Origin: Kribbella monticola
GTDB taxonomy: Bacteria; Actinomycetota; Actinomycetes; Propionibacteriales; Kribbellaceae
Direction: 5' to 3'
Assembly: GCF_003261635.1 (NCBI RefSeq)
Contig: NZ_QFXK01000039.1
Span: 310,001-374,000 of the forward strand
Length of the DNA stretch: 64,000 nt
Shown here: positions 1-5,523 of the stretch, piece by piece
Position numbering within the stretch: position 1 is the stretch's first letter
Layout: every line of letters starts with the position of its first letter
The notes under the pieces: generated by a model
What the model was told of the DNA's origin: nothing
What the model saw: only the letters and a program-made list of their open reading frames with translations
Databases searched by the model: none
Translations under genes and position numbers: made by a program

Positions 1-786
1 ATGGCGCTGGTGAAGGGCCGCCTCATCCTCGGCGGCGCCTTCGGCAAGAAGCTGATGGCAGTCAATCCCGCCACCGGCGCCGACACCGGCTACATCAAGC
101 TCGCCATCACCGGAGCACCCGGTGGCACGAACGCCGGCCAGACCAAGGTGTTCCGCTTCGCGGTGAACCCGGCCGGCACCCGGCTGGCGATCGTCGGCAC
201 CTTCACCTCGGTCGGCGGCCAGCTCCGGCGGCAAGCCGCCTTGATCACCCTCGGCACGTATGGGGCCTGGACGAGCACCTGGTACTCGACGCTGTTCGAC
301 AAGCCCTGCTGGAGCGAGACGCCGACGTACACCCGTGATGTCGACTTCTCGTACGACGGCACGTTCTTCGTCATCGTCACGACCGGCGGCACGTCCCCCA
401 ACAACAGAGACCTGATCTGCGACGCCGCGACCCGGTGGAACACGAACGACGCCCGTACGACGTACCCGGTCTGGGTGAACTACACCGGCGGCGACACCCT
501 GCTTTCGGTGCAGGTCACCCGCGCAGCCGTCTACGTGCAGGGGCACCAGCGCTGGATGAACAACCCGGGTGGCAACAACACCGCCGGTCCCGGCGCGGTA
601 TCGCGGCCCGGCATCGCAGCACTCAACCCACACAGCGGCCTCGCCTACTCGTGGAACCCGACCAAGGACCGCGGCATCGGTGGGTACGACCTGCTGCTCA
701 CCTCGACCGGTCTGTGGGTCGGCTCGGACACCACCCATATCGGCGGCGAAGTGCACGAGCGACTCGCCTTCCTGCCACTTCCGTGA
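1..786 (+). CDS. beta-propeller (delta-60-like repeat) protein, C-terminal part
   Basis: The visible 261 residues read as the C-terminal blades of a repeat beta-propeller. Segments such as 'LILGGAFGKKLMAVNPATG' near residue 8 and 'LWVGSDTTHIGGEVHERLA' near the end resemble the delta-60/DUF5122 pattern (hydrophobic strand, GG.F, then a closing 'a.ldpatG'). There is no signal peptide and the first codon is base 1, so the true start probably lies left of the window and this Met is internal. Such proteins are usually secreted and structural or ligand binding; the substrate cannot be told. It ends in TGA at 784-786, ahead of a promoter-like region. Confidence 0.6.
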   Translation: MALVKGRLILGGAFGKKLMAVNPATGADTGYIKLAITGAPGGTNAGQTKVFRFAVNPAGTRLAIVGTFTSVGGQLRRQAALITLGTYGAWTSTWYSTLFDKPCWSETPTYTRDVDFSYDGTFFVIVTTGGTSPNNRDLICDAATRWNTNDARTTYPVWVNYTGGDTLLSVQVTRAAVYVQGHQRWMNNPGGNNTAGPGAVSRPGIAALNPHSGLAYSWNPTKDRGIGGYDLLLTSTGLWVGSDTTHIGGEVHERLAFLPLP

Positions 787-837
787 CGGCGTGAATTTGC
801 CGGGCGGCGCGCGGGAACAATTCCGCCGAGAAATGCA

Positions 838-867
838 TTGACTCCGAGTGTGTCGTCGGGTGAAACT
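838..867 (+). promoter_or_regulatory. candidate vegetative promoter
   Basis: TTGACT at 838-843, an 18-nt spacer and GAAACT at 862-867 resemble a -35/-10 pair. It lies 40 nt upstream of a small ORF with a strong ribosome binding site. The -10 match is weak, so this is only a suggestion. Confidence 0.3.
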
Positions 868-906
868 TATGCCCGCAAGGTCAACCAGAGCTGATAGGAG
901 AAGGTC

Positions 907-1050
907 GTGTTCGGGAAGCGGAACGTAGGGCGGGAGTGGCGGGAGCAGTACGCCGTCGCGCCGACGTGCCTGCGATCCCTGCCCAGTCACGCCTCGACCT
1001 CCTTGCGCGATGCCGAGTTCAGCCCGACCTCCGGCGGCCCACCTGTCTGA
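907..1050 (+). CDS. possible small 47-aa protein
   Basis: A GTG start at 907 is preceded by AGGAG at 896-900 with 6-nt spacing and reads 47 codons to TGA at 1048-1050. The product begins MFGKRNVGREWREQY, is basic at the N terminus and Ser/Pro rich at the C terminus, and has one cysteine. It is followed 18 nt later by a textbook intrinsic terminator, and a promoter-like pair lies upstream, so it has the layout of a monocistronic unit. I do not recognise the family. It may instead be the untranslated leader of a small RNA. Confidence 0.35.
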   Translation: MFGKRNVGREWREQYAVAPTCLRSLPSHASTSLRDAEFSPTSGGPPV

Positions 1051-1068
1051 TCTGATCGCAGATCACAG

Positions 1069-1114
1069 GAGCCGCCCGAGTCGGGATACCGACCCGAGGC
1101 GGCTCTTTCTTTTT
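1069..1114 (+). terminator. intrinsic terminator upstream of the tRNA array
   Basis: GAGCCGCC at 1069-1076 pairs with GGCGGCTC at 1098-1105, with further imperfect pairing inside, and a T-rich tract (TCTTTCTTTTT) follows to 1114. It is the only hairpin in this region with a classical U tract and separates the upstream small ORF from the tRNA array. Confidence 0.85.
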
Positions 1115-1137
1115 GCCCCGAACTATGCCACACCGTC

Positions 1138-1206
1138 GTCGGTGCGCAATGGCTGCCGGCCGGATTCCAAACCCGCGCCGCGAGGGTTCGATTCCCTCCA
1201 CCGATG
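1138..1206 (+). tRNA. tRNA-Trp(CCA)-like, reduced D-arm
   Basis: The acceptor arms GTCGGTG (1138-1144) and CACCGAT (1199-1205) pair fully with one G-U. The T-arm is GAGGG-TTCGATT-CCCTC, and the anticodon loop TTCCAAA gives CCA at 1167-1169. The discriminator is G1206, as bacterial TrpRS expects. It is only 69 nt long: the D-arm shrinks to about 3 bp (GCA/TGC), and the anticodon stem keeps three central pairs with A-C and C-C mismatches at its ends. CCA is not encoded. It may be a degenerate but chargeable tRNA, a tRNA mimic, or a pseudogene. Confidence 0.5.
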
Positions 1207-1241
1207 CTTTTGTCGACGCTTACGAGCGGCGAATTGCAGAA

Positions 1242-1247
1242 TTGACA
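1242..1247 (+). promoter_or_regulatory. consensus -35 element before tRNA-Pro
   Basis: TTGACA is an exact -35 hexamer inside an unusually AT-rich 40-nt gap. The hexamer 17 nt downstream (AATTCC) is a poor -10. It lies within the loop of an 8-bp inverted repeat (GAATTGCA 1231-1238 / TGCAATTC 1262-1269). Confidence 0.25.
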
Positions 1248-1267
1248 ACTGGATATGCCATTGCAAT

Positions 1268-1296
1268 TCCCCGGGGCCTCCAAGGGCACCCGGGGA
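1268..1296 (+). other. GC-rich hairpin immediately 5' of tRNA-Pro
   Basis: TCCCCGGG (1268-1275) pairs perfectly with CCCGGGGA (1289-1296). GCC/GGC extends the stem to 11 bp with one bulged A. It ends 3 nt before the mature tRNA-Pro 5' end, so no promoter fits between them. Confidence 0.7.
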
Positions 1297-1299
1297 GAG

Positions 1300-1375
1300 C
1301 GAGCTGTGGGCCAGCGGCCAGGCCACCTCATTTGGGATGAGGGGATCGGGAGTTCGAATCTCCCCAGCTCGACCA
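1300..1375 (+). tRNA. tRNA-Pro(TGG)
   Basis: Complete cloverleaf: acceptor CGAGCTG/CAGCTCG, D-arm GGCC/GGCC, anticodon stem CCTCA/TGAGG with loop TTTGGGA (anticodon TGG at 1333-1335), and T-arm GGGAG-TTCGAAT-CTCCC. C1-G72 and A73 match ProRS identity elements. It is the only array member with an encoded CCA (1373-1375). Confidence 0.9.
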
Positions 1376-1423
1376 GGCGCCCGCAGCAAGCTCAGCTACC
1401 GGCCGAGCGGGCGCCCCAAACGT

Positions 1424-1462
1424 GCCCTGCGCCGGAAATCCGCAACCCATCCGGCGCAGGGC
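1424..1462 (+). other. 13-bp perfect hairpin 5' of tRNA-Arg(ACG)
   Basis: GCCCTGCGCCGGA (1424-1436) and TCCGGCGCAGGGC (1450-1462) are perfect inverted repeats with a 13-nt loop. It lies 48 nt after tRNA-Pro and ends 12 nt before the next tRNA. No T-run follows, so it is a terminator of the U-less type or a processing element. Confidence 0.75.
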
Positions 1463-1474
1463 GCAACGCAACGA

Positions 1475-1548
1475 ACGCCCGTGGCTCAATCGGAGAGAGC
1501 ACCTGCCTACGAAGCAGGAGGTTGCAGGTTCGAGTCCTGCCGGGCGTG
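1475..1548 (+). tRNA. tRNA-Arg(ACG)
   Basis: Canonical cloverleaf: acceptor ACGCCCG/CGGGCGT, D-arm GCTC/GAGC, anticodon stem CCTGC/GCAGG with loop CTACGAA (ACG at 1509-1511), T-arm GCAGG-TTCGAGT-CCTGC, discriminator G1548. CCA is not encoded (CTG follows). It lies 103 nt before the HNH gene on the same strand. Confidence 0.92.
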
Positions 1549-1651
1549 CTGTGGCCGCCCCTGCGCGGCGTAGTACGGGACACCGAGCCGCACCGGGAGA
1601 GCCGTCCCGGCTGTGAAGCGTCGGGCACACTGGATGAGAGGAGGAACCAGC

Positions 1652-2098
1652 ATGAGCGGTGTCATAGTGCTCAACGCCTCGTACGAGCCGCTGCACGTGG
1701 TGTCGATCCCGCATGCCATCCGGATGCTCGTCCGGGAAGTGGCGGTCGTCGAAGAGGCGCACGACGGCGCCAGCATCGGCCCGTTCCCCCTCCCCCGCGT
1801 ACTACGGCTGGTGCGCTACGTGGTGACGAAGTGGCGCTACGCCACTGGGCGACTGCAGTACACCCGAGTCGGCGTACTGAAGCGTGACAAGTACCGCTGC
1901 GCCTACTGCGGCCGTACTGGCGCCACCACGATGGATCACGTCGTACCACGGTCCCGTGGCGGGCGCGGCGAGTGGCTGAACGCAGTAGCGGCCCATGCCT
2001 CATGCAACGAGAAGAAGGGCTCACGCACGCCAGAGGAAGCCGGTATGCCGCTGTTGTGGCAGCCGTGGATTCCGACGCGTGCCGAGTTAGCACTCTGA
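1652..2098 (+). CDS. HNH endonuclease
   Basis: A 148-aa HNH nuclease starting at ATG 1652 after GAGGAGG. The C-terminal half carries the zinc/active-site pattern: a YRCAYCG knuckle near residue 88, TMDHVVPRSRGG near 101 (catalytic DH), and NAVAAHASCNEKKG with the second Cys and closing N. The N terminus (VIVLNASYEPLHVVS) is the standard opening of stand-alone actinobacterial HNH proteins of this size, so the protein is complete. It is expected to cut or nick DNA; the target is unknown. It lies between tRNA-Arg(ACG) and tRNA-Gln, and its stop codon lies inside the 5' arm of the hairpin before tRNA-Gln. Such genes are often single-copy and conserved outside mobile DNA, so the array context does not prove a mobile role. 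Confidence 0.88.
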   Translation: MSGVIVLNASYEPLHVVSIPHAIRMLVREVAVVEEAHDGASIGPFPLPRVLRLVRYVVTKWRYATGRLQYTRVGVLKRDKYRCAYCGRTGATTMDHVVPRSRGGRGEWLNAVAAHASCNEKKGSRTPEEAGMPLLWQPWIPTRAELAL

Positions 2099-2126
2099 CC
2101 CGGCGCCCCCAGGTGTCGCGTCAGAG
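2093..2126 (+). other. hairpin overlapping HNH stop, 5' of tRNA-Gln
   Basis: CTCTGAC (2093-2099, containing the HNH stop codon) pairs perfectly with GTCAGAG (2120-2126). It ends 3 nt before tRNA-Gln. It may act as a U-less terminator for the HNH gene or as a tRNA-processing structure. Confidence 0.6.
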
Positions 2127-2129
2127 CGA

Positions 2130-2202
2130 TGCCAGGTGGGCGACGGCGTCCCATCCTCGGTTCTGACCCGAGGCCTCGCAGGTTCGAGCCCTGCCCTGGC
2201 AG
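2130..2202 (+). tRNA. tRNA-Gln(CTG)
   Basis: Acceptor TGCCAGG/CCTGGCA, anticodon stem CTCGG/CCGAG with loop TTCTGAC (CTG at 2163-2165), T-arm GCAGG-TTCGAGC-CCTGC. U1-A72 and G73 are known GlnRS identity elements, supporting a chargeable tRNA. The D-stem is short (GGG/CCC). No CCA is encoded. It lies 49 nt upstream of the rtcB start. Confidence 0.82.
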
Positions 2203-2251
2203 CTCTGTACCGCGGCACGCCAGGCCGCAAACCAGCCAAAGGAGTGGGGAG

Positions 2252-3445
2252 ATGAACGTTCAGTACCCCGTCGAGTTGAGCGGGGCCAAGAGCTCCACTC
2301 TGATGTGGGCTCAGGAGCACGAGGTGGGCGCGCAGGCCCTTCAGCAGTTGCGGAACATTGCAGCGCTGCCGTGGGTGCACGGCGTCCGGGTGATGCCGGA
2401 CGTGCATCTCGGCAAGGGCGCGACGGTGGGTTCGGTGATCGCGATGTACCAGGCTGTCTCGCCGGCCGCTGTCGGGGTCGACATCGGCTGTGGGATGGAG
2501 GGTGTGCTCACGTCGCTGACCGCGTCGGATCTGCCGGACGACCTCAGCGGGATCCGGTCGCGGATCGAGGCCGCCGTGCCGGTCGGCTTCCGGGCGCACG
2601 AGAACGCGGTGAGTGTCCGCAAGCTCGGGCTGGATCGCGGCTGGGACCGGTTCTGGGGAGCGTTCTCGAGCCTGCACGACGGCGTCCAGGACCGGGAGAA
2701 GAAGGCGCAGCAGCAGATGGGTTCGCTGGGTGGTGGCAACCACTTCATCGAGGTCTGCCTGGACGACGACGACCGGGTCTGGCTGATGCTGCACTCGGGT
2801 TCGCGCAACATCGGCAAGGAACTGGCCGAGCGGCACATGCGGATCGCGAAGGCCCTTCCGCACAACGCCGATCTGCCGGACCGCGACCTCGCGGTGTTCT
2901 TGTCCGGTACGCCGGAGATGGACGCGTACCGGCGCGACCTCACCTGGGCGCAGGAGTACGCATCGCGGAACCGCGCGGTCATGCTCGCCCTGGTGATGCA
3001 GGCGGTGCGCGAGTCGTTCGAGCAGGAGATCACGTTCGAGCAGCCGATCTCGTGCCACCACAACTACGTGGCGGAGGAGACCATCGACGACCTCGACCTG
3101 CTCGTCACCCGCAAGGGCGCGATCCGGGCCGGCAAGGGCGATCTCGGGCTGATCCCGGGCTCGATGGGCACCGGCTCGTACGTCGTCCGTGGGCTCGGCT
3201 CGGAGCAGTCGTTCTACTCGGCCTCGCACGGGGCAGGCCGGCGGATGAGCCGCAACGAGGCGAAGCGCCGCTACACGGTCGACGACCTGATCGCCCAGAC
3301 CGCCGGCGTGGAGTCCCGCAAGGACGCCGGTGTGCTCGACGAACTGCCCGCGGCGTACAAGGACATCGAGTCGGTCATCGCGGCTCAGTCCGACCTGGTC
3401 GAGGTCGTTGCCCACCTCAAGCAGGTCGTCTGCGTCAAGGGCTGA
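2252..3445 (+). CDS. rtcB: RNA-splicing/repair ligase RtcB
   Basis: A 397-aa RtcB-family ligase, which joins 2',3'-cyclic phosphate (or 3'-phosphate) and 5'-OH RNA ends using GTP and Mn2+. All signature blocks are present: GVDIGCGM near residue 80 (metal-binding Asp/Cys), SLGGGNHFIE near 160, LHSGSRNIG near 180, CHHNYV near 268, GSMGTGSYVV near 305 and SHGAGRRMSR near 327 (the GMP-accepting His is expected here), with the usual terminal LKQVVCVKG. Length is normal. ATG 2252 is chosen for AAAGGAG upstream. It lies 49 nt after tRNA-Gln and 116 nt before tRNA-Ser, all on one strand, which suggests tRNA-derived substrates. No archease, RtcA, Ro or CARF-type regulator is adjacent. Confidence 0.95.
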   Translation: MNVQYPVELSGAKSSTLMWAQEHEVGAQALQQLRNIAALPWVHGVRVMPDVHLGKGATVGSVIAMYQAVSPAAVGVDIGCGMEGVLTSLTASDLPDDLSGIRSRIEAAVPVGFRAHENAVSVRKLGLDRGWDRFWGAFSSLHDGVQDREKKAQQQMGSLGGGNHFIEVCLDDDDRVWLMLHSGSRNIGKELAERHMRIAKALPHNADLPDRDLAVFLSGTPEMDAYRRDLTWAQEYASRNRAVMLALVMQAVRESFEQEITFEQPISCHHNYVAEETIDDLDLLVTRKGAIRAGKGDLGLIPGSMGTGSYVVRGLGSEQSFYSASHGAGRRMSRNEAKRRYTVDDLIAQTAGVESRKDAGVLDELPAAYKDIESVIAAQSDLVEVVAHLKQVVCVKG

Positions 3446-3457
3446 CACCCCGTACTA

Positions 3458-3490
3458 CGGACCGCCGCGCTCAGGGGACGCGACGGTCCG
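3458..3490 (+). other. hairpin after rtcB
   Basis: CGGACCG (3458-3464) pairs with CGGTCCG (3484-3490) across a 19-nt loop, 12 nt after the rtcB stop. There is no T tract. It may be a terminator-like structure. Confidence 0.4.
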
Positions 3491-3527
3491 CAGACCCAAC
3501 CGCCGGAGACACCGGTGGCATCGAATA

Positions 3528-3557
3528 GCCCGGTCGCCGGAGGGACGGCGGCCGGGC
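3528..3557 (+). other. 11-bp hairpin 5' of tRNA-Ser
   Basis: GCCCGGTCGCC (3528-3538) pairs with GGCGGCCGGGC (3547-3557) with a single G-U and an 8-nt loop. It ends 4 nt before tRNA-Ser, repeating the hairpin-then-tRNA arrangement seen at Pro, Arg and Gln. Confidence 0.65.
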
Positions 3558-3561
3558 CGTT

Positions 3562-3651
3562 GGTGAGGTCCGCCTGATGGCAAAGGCAGCGGTTTGCTAA
3601 ACCGTCGACCGGCCATCGACCGGTCCGCGAGTTCGAATCTCGCCCTCACCG
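3562..3651 (+). tRNA. tRNA-Ser(GCT)
   Basis: A 90-nt class II tRNA: acceptor GGTGAGG/CCTCACC, anticodon loop TTGCTAA (GCT at 3596-3598), a long variable arm with a 6-bp stem GACCGG/CCGGTC, T-arm GCGAG-TTCGAAT-CTCGC, discriminator G3651. The 3' half from 3604 is duplicated at 4888-4937, marking it as a probable integration target. Confidence 0.93.
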
Positions 3652-3653
3652 CG
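3604..3653 (+). repeat. 50-bp direct repeat, left copy (att-like)
   Basis: This segment covers the variable arm, T-arm and 3' acceptor strand of tRNA-Ser plus two following bases. It matches 4888-4937 at 46 of 50 positions; all four differences are transitions. A 3' tRNA segment repeated at the far end of a low-GC stretch is the usual product of tyrosine-recombinase integration. Confidence 0.75.
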
Positions 3654-3741
3654 TTAGACGATTCAAGGCCGACGACAAAGTGGGTCGAACCCTTGCGGTC
3701 ATCCGCATGCACCCGAGGGCTCATGGGCTGCGTACATGACG

Positions 3742-4290
3742 TCAGATTCTGTTGAGAAGCTCTGCCTTCTTGGTCTCGAACTCTTGATCAGTGAGCACGC
3801 CAGCGTTGCGTAGCTCTCCAAGCTTCGCAAGTTGCTCGTAGATGTCCGGCTTGAAATCCTCAGTCACCGGCGAAGATACCTGCTGAGATTCGAGACCGGA
3901 CTGCGGACTCTCGGTAAGCTTGGCACGAAGGGCATCTGTGATGGCCTTGCCATCAGCCTTCTGTACGTTGGTTATTTCCGCTTTGTTGCCGGCAGCAAAG
4001 ACAATGATCTTGCCCAGGAGCATCCCCGACGACCACTGCACCGAACTGATCTTTACCAGCGGAAAATCCTCAGAGGTCTTCGACATCAGACCGTCCTTGA
4101 GGAAGAACAGCCGCCGGTCTGTCAGAACGACGATGCCAGTGCCAGCGCCGTACGTGCCACTGGTGATCATGGCGACCCGTTCCCCCTCCCAGAGGTGCTC
4201 GGGCAGCTTCTTGATTTCTCGCCTGCTGCCAACCTTCGAACTCATCTTTGCCATGGCAGCTTGAATGTCCGCACGCAGTTCGTCACCCAT
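3742..4290 (-). CDS. bacterial PH-domain (bPH) and SHOCT-domain protein
   Basis: A 182-aa protein. Residues about 30-125 form a bacterial PH-like domain (EGERVAMITSGTYGAGTGIVVLTDRRLFFLK, followed by 'FPLVKISSVQWSSGMLLGKI'). The last 30 residues are a SHOCT motif (IYEQLAKLGELRNAGVLTDQEFETKKAELLNRI). SHOCT tails usually mediate oligomerisation or peptide binding, and bPH proteins often sense membrane or stress states; no enzyme activity is expected. The gene is the only sizeable one in the islet, is read opposite to the tRNAs, and is close to 50% G+C where sampled, against about 70% around it, supporting recent acquisition. Confidence 0.75.
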   Translation of the reverse strand: MGDELRADIQAAMAKMSSKVGSRREIKKLPEHLWEGERVAMITSGTYGAGTGIVVLTDRRLFFLKDGLMSKTSEDFPLVKISSVQWSSGMLLGKIIVFAAGNKAEITNVQKADGKAITDALRAKLTESPQSGLESQQVSSPVTEDFKPDIYEQLAKLGELRNAGVLTDQEFETKKAELLNRI

Positions 4291-4632
4291 GCTACGGAGC
4301 GTAAACCTAGATCCGTCGGACAGCTACCGCTCGGCTCCGTCCGAGCCTCAATCGGAGAATCATCGCGGCACGATCTTCCCTACCGCTACGCAAGTCTTGG
4401 CGAACGACGCGTTGGGGCATCGCCTCTCCTCAGCTCCGGAGGCTGACTCGTCGGCTGCAACTATGTTGACGCTCCATGGAGCAGCTGCCACACTCGCTTA
4501 GCTGGATTGAGCCCGGTAACCCGGGTGCTGGCAGTGGCGCTACTTGTTCTTGCAGTCATTTTTTGCCTTGTTTCGAACGCACTCCTTCGGCGCTCTATGC
4601 AATGTGAAGGTACCGAGCGAAAGGAGGTCGCC
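4291..4632. other. non-coding part of the low-GC islet
   Basis: No convincing gene. It contains a perfect 12-bp palindrome (GCTCCATGGAGC, 4471-4482) directly after TTGACG (4466-4471), a possible operator/-35 combination facing the downstream small peptide. An open frame with a hydrophobic stretch runs from TTG 4507 into that peptide and could be a longer 75-aa form. Confidence 0.4.
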
Positions 4633-4734
4633 ATGACCGTTAAGCAGAAGTTCTACGCCATTGGCTCCGCCACTGCGTCGATCATCAGCGGCCTTCTAAC
4701 GAATGTCGCGGCTGCCGCCGCAGTGCCAGGCTGA
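4633..4734 (+). CDS. 33-aa hydrophobic peptide
   Basis: ATG 4633 follows an excellent ribosome binding site (AAAGGAGG, 6-nt spacing to the start). The product starts MTVKQKFYAIGSATASIISG and ends in an Ala-rich stretch with a single predicted membrane-spanning segment and two N-terminal lysines. I do not recognise it. Its small size, hydrophobicity and islet location are compatible with a type I toxin-like or membrane-active peptide, but nothing proves that. Upstream in-frame starts at TTG 4507 or GTG 4525 would add another hydrophobic segment; the strong site at 4620-4626 argues for the short form. Confidence 0.45.
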   Translation: MTVKQKFYAIGSATASIISGLLTNVAAAAAVPG

Positions 4735-4887
4735 GTCCAGCAGCCTATTGTTGAAGTCCACATCGCTACACAGATCAGTTGCTGTCAAGGACACCACAGC
4801 GGTCCTAGCCGGAATCGAGCTCAGCTCTACCCGGTGTTCGCTTACCTATGAGATGGAGCGCTGACAGCGGGTCCGCTTCCTAGACCC
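4735..4887. other. distal end of low-GC islet, no gene seen
   Basis: No ribosome binding site with a credible frame. Short inverted GGGTC/GACCC arms at about 4869-4887 precede the tRNA-Ser fragment and might be the residue of a decayed tRNA anticodon arm. Confidence 0.3.
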
Positions 4888-4937
4888 ATCAACCGGCCAT
4901 CGACCGGTCCGCGAGTTCGAGTCTCGCCTTCACCGCG
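4888..4937 (+). repeat. 50-bp direct repeat, right copy: tRNA-Ser 3' fragment
   Basis: A partial copy of the 3' half of tRNA-Ser (46/50 identity). It retains the variable arm, T-arm (TTCGAGT loop) and an acceptor strand altered to CTTCACC, but no matching 5' half with a proper acceptor or seryl anticodon precedes it. It is best read as the distal attachment site of the islet between 3652 and 4887. Confidence 0.75.
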
Positions 4938-4949
4938 GAGTAACAGCAA

Positions 4950-5023
4950 GCCTCGTTGGCCTAGTGGCTCAGGGCACCCGGTTGTCAGCCGGGGGATCGC
5001 CGGTTCGAATCCGGTACGAGGCG
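4950..5023 (+). tRNA. tRNA-Asp(GTC)
   Basis: Acceptor GCCTCGT/ACGAGGC, anticodon stem CCCGG/CCGGG with loop TTGTCAG (GTC at 4984-4986), T-arm GCCGG-TTCGAAT-CCGGT, discriminator G5023 as AspRS prefers. It is the first of a tight quartet, 12 nt before the next tRNA. No CCA encoded. Confidence 0.9.
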
Positions 5024-5035
5024 CGGAACGAGTAG

Positions 5036-5108
5036 GCCCCGTTGGTCTAGTGGGTAGGACGTCCGGTACTCAGCCGGGAGATCGCCGGTTCGAATCCGGT
5101 ACGGGGTA
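5036..5108 (+). tRNA. tRNA-Glu(CTC)-like with A33
   Basis: Acceptor GCCCCGT/ACGGGGT (first pair G-U), D-stem GTCT/GGAC, anticodon stem TCCGG/CCGGG, loop TACTCAG. The anticodon is CTC at 5069-5071 but position 33 is A5068 instead of the near-universal U. The T-arm GCCGG-TTCGAAT-CCGGT is identical to the preceding tRNA-Asp. Discriminator A5108. It may decode poorly or act in a non-decoding role. Confidence 0.75.
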
Positions 5109-5113
5109 CGCAG

Positions 5114-5187
5114 GGCGCAGTGGACGAACGGGAAGAGTCGCCGCGCTTTCACCGCGGAGTTTACGGGTTCGAGTCCCGTCTGCGCTG
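5114..5187 (+). tRNA. tRNA-Glu(TTC)
   Basis: Acceptor GGCGCAG/CTGCGCT (first pair G-U), D-stem GAC/GTC, anticodon stem CCGCG/CGCGG with loop CTTTCAC (TTC at 5148-5150), T-arm ACGGG-TTCGAGT-CCCGT, discriminator G5187. It starts only 5 nt after the previous tRNA, so the two must come from one precursor. Confidence 0.85.
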
Positions 5188-5203
5188 CAAGTACTACCTA
5201 TGA

Positions 5204-5285
5204 GCAGGAGCGCCACCGTGGGAGAGGTGGGATGGGTTGTAACCCCGTCGTCTCGGCTGAGCAGGTTCGAATCCTGTCTCCTGCA
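5204..5285 (+). tRNA. tRNA-Tyr(GTA)
   Basis: A class II tRNA with acceptor GCAGGAG/CTCCTGC, D-arm CCACC/GGTGG, anticodon stem ATGGG/CCCGT with loop TTGTAAC (GTA at 5239-5241), a longer variable arm, T-arm GCAGG-TTCGAAT-CCTGT and A5285 as discriminator. All agree with bacterial tRNA-Tyr. It starts 16 nt after tRNA-Glu(TTC). Confidence 0.92.
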
Positions 5286-5321
5286 CTCCAACCATCAAGT
5301 AGTAAGAGAGGAGGACCGGCC

Positions 5322-5519
5322 GTGGCCGATCTCAGAAACAAGCGCAGGAAGATTCCTGGCGGTAGGACCGGTGCTCCGGTTCAGCAAGGGCATGCCTTGC
5401 GGCGGGTGCAGCTCGCCTGTGGGCATGTGCAGCGCGATCGGATCGCGCACGTGGGCGATCACGTGTGGTGCGAGTCCGACTGCTCCGACTGGGTCCGCGT
5501 GATCACGGTCGAGGAGTGA
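5322..5519 (+). CDS. 65-aa basic protein with zinc-knuckle-like C/H pattern
   Basis: GTG 5322 is preceded by GAGAGGAGG with good spacing, only 36 nt after tRNA-Tyr. The product starts MADLRNKRRKIPGGRTG, a strongly basic tail. A compact core follows with C-G-H, then H-V-W-C-E-S-D-C, compatible with one zinc-binding knuckle (CxH...CxxxC). Basic tail plus knuckle suggests nucleic-acid binding, which would suit its place among tRNA genes, but I do not recognise the family. The reading frame is open further upstream through the tRNA-Tyr gene, which is not coding. Confidence 0.65.
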   Translation: MADLRNKRRKIPGGRTGAPVQQGHALRRVQLACGHVQRDRIAHVGDHVWCESDCSDWVRVITVEE

Positions 5520-5523
5520 CCAA

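Noticed and set aside
1375-1475. CRISPR-like or repeat array between tRNAs
   Set aside because: The repeated look comes from a single inverted repeat; no direct repeat/spacer pattern exists here or elsewhere in the window.
2087-3448. A 453-codon minus-strand frame opposite rtcB
   Set aside because: It is Arg/Val/His-rich without domain character, and rtcB on the other strand has every family motif.
4833-4937. Possible full second tRNA-Ser gene
   Set aside because: Only the 3' 50 nt match. No 5' acceptor strand pairing with CTTCACC and no seven-base anticodon loop with GCT were found, so it is kept as a fragment.
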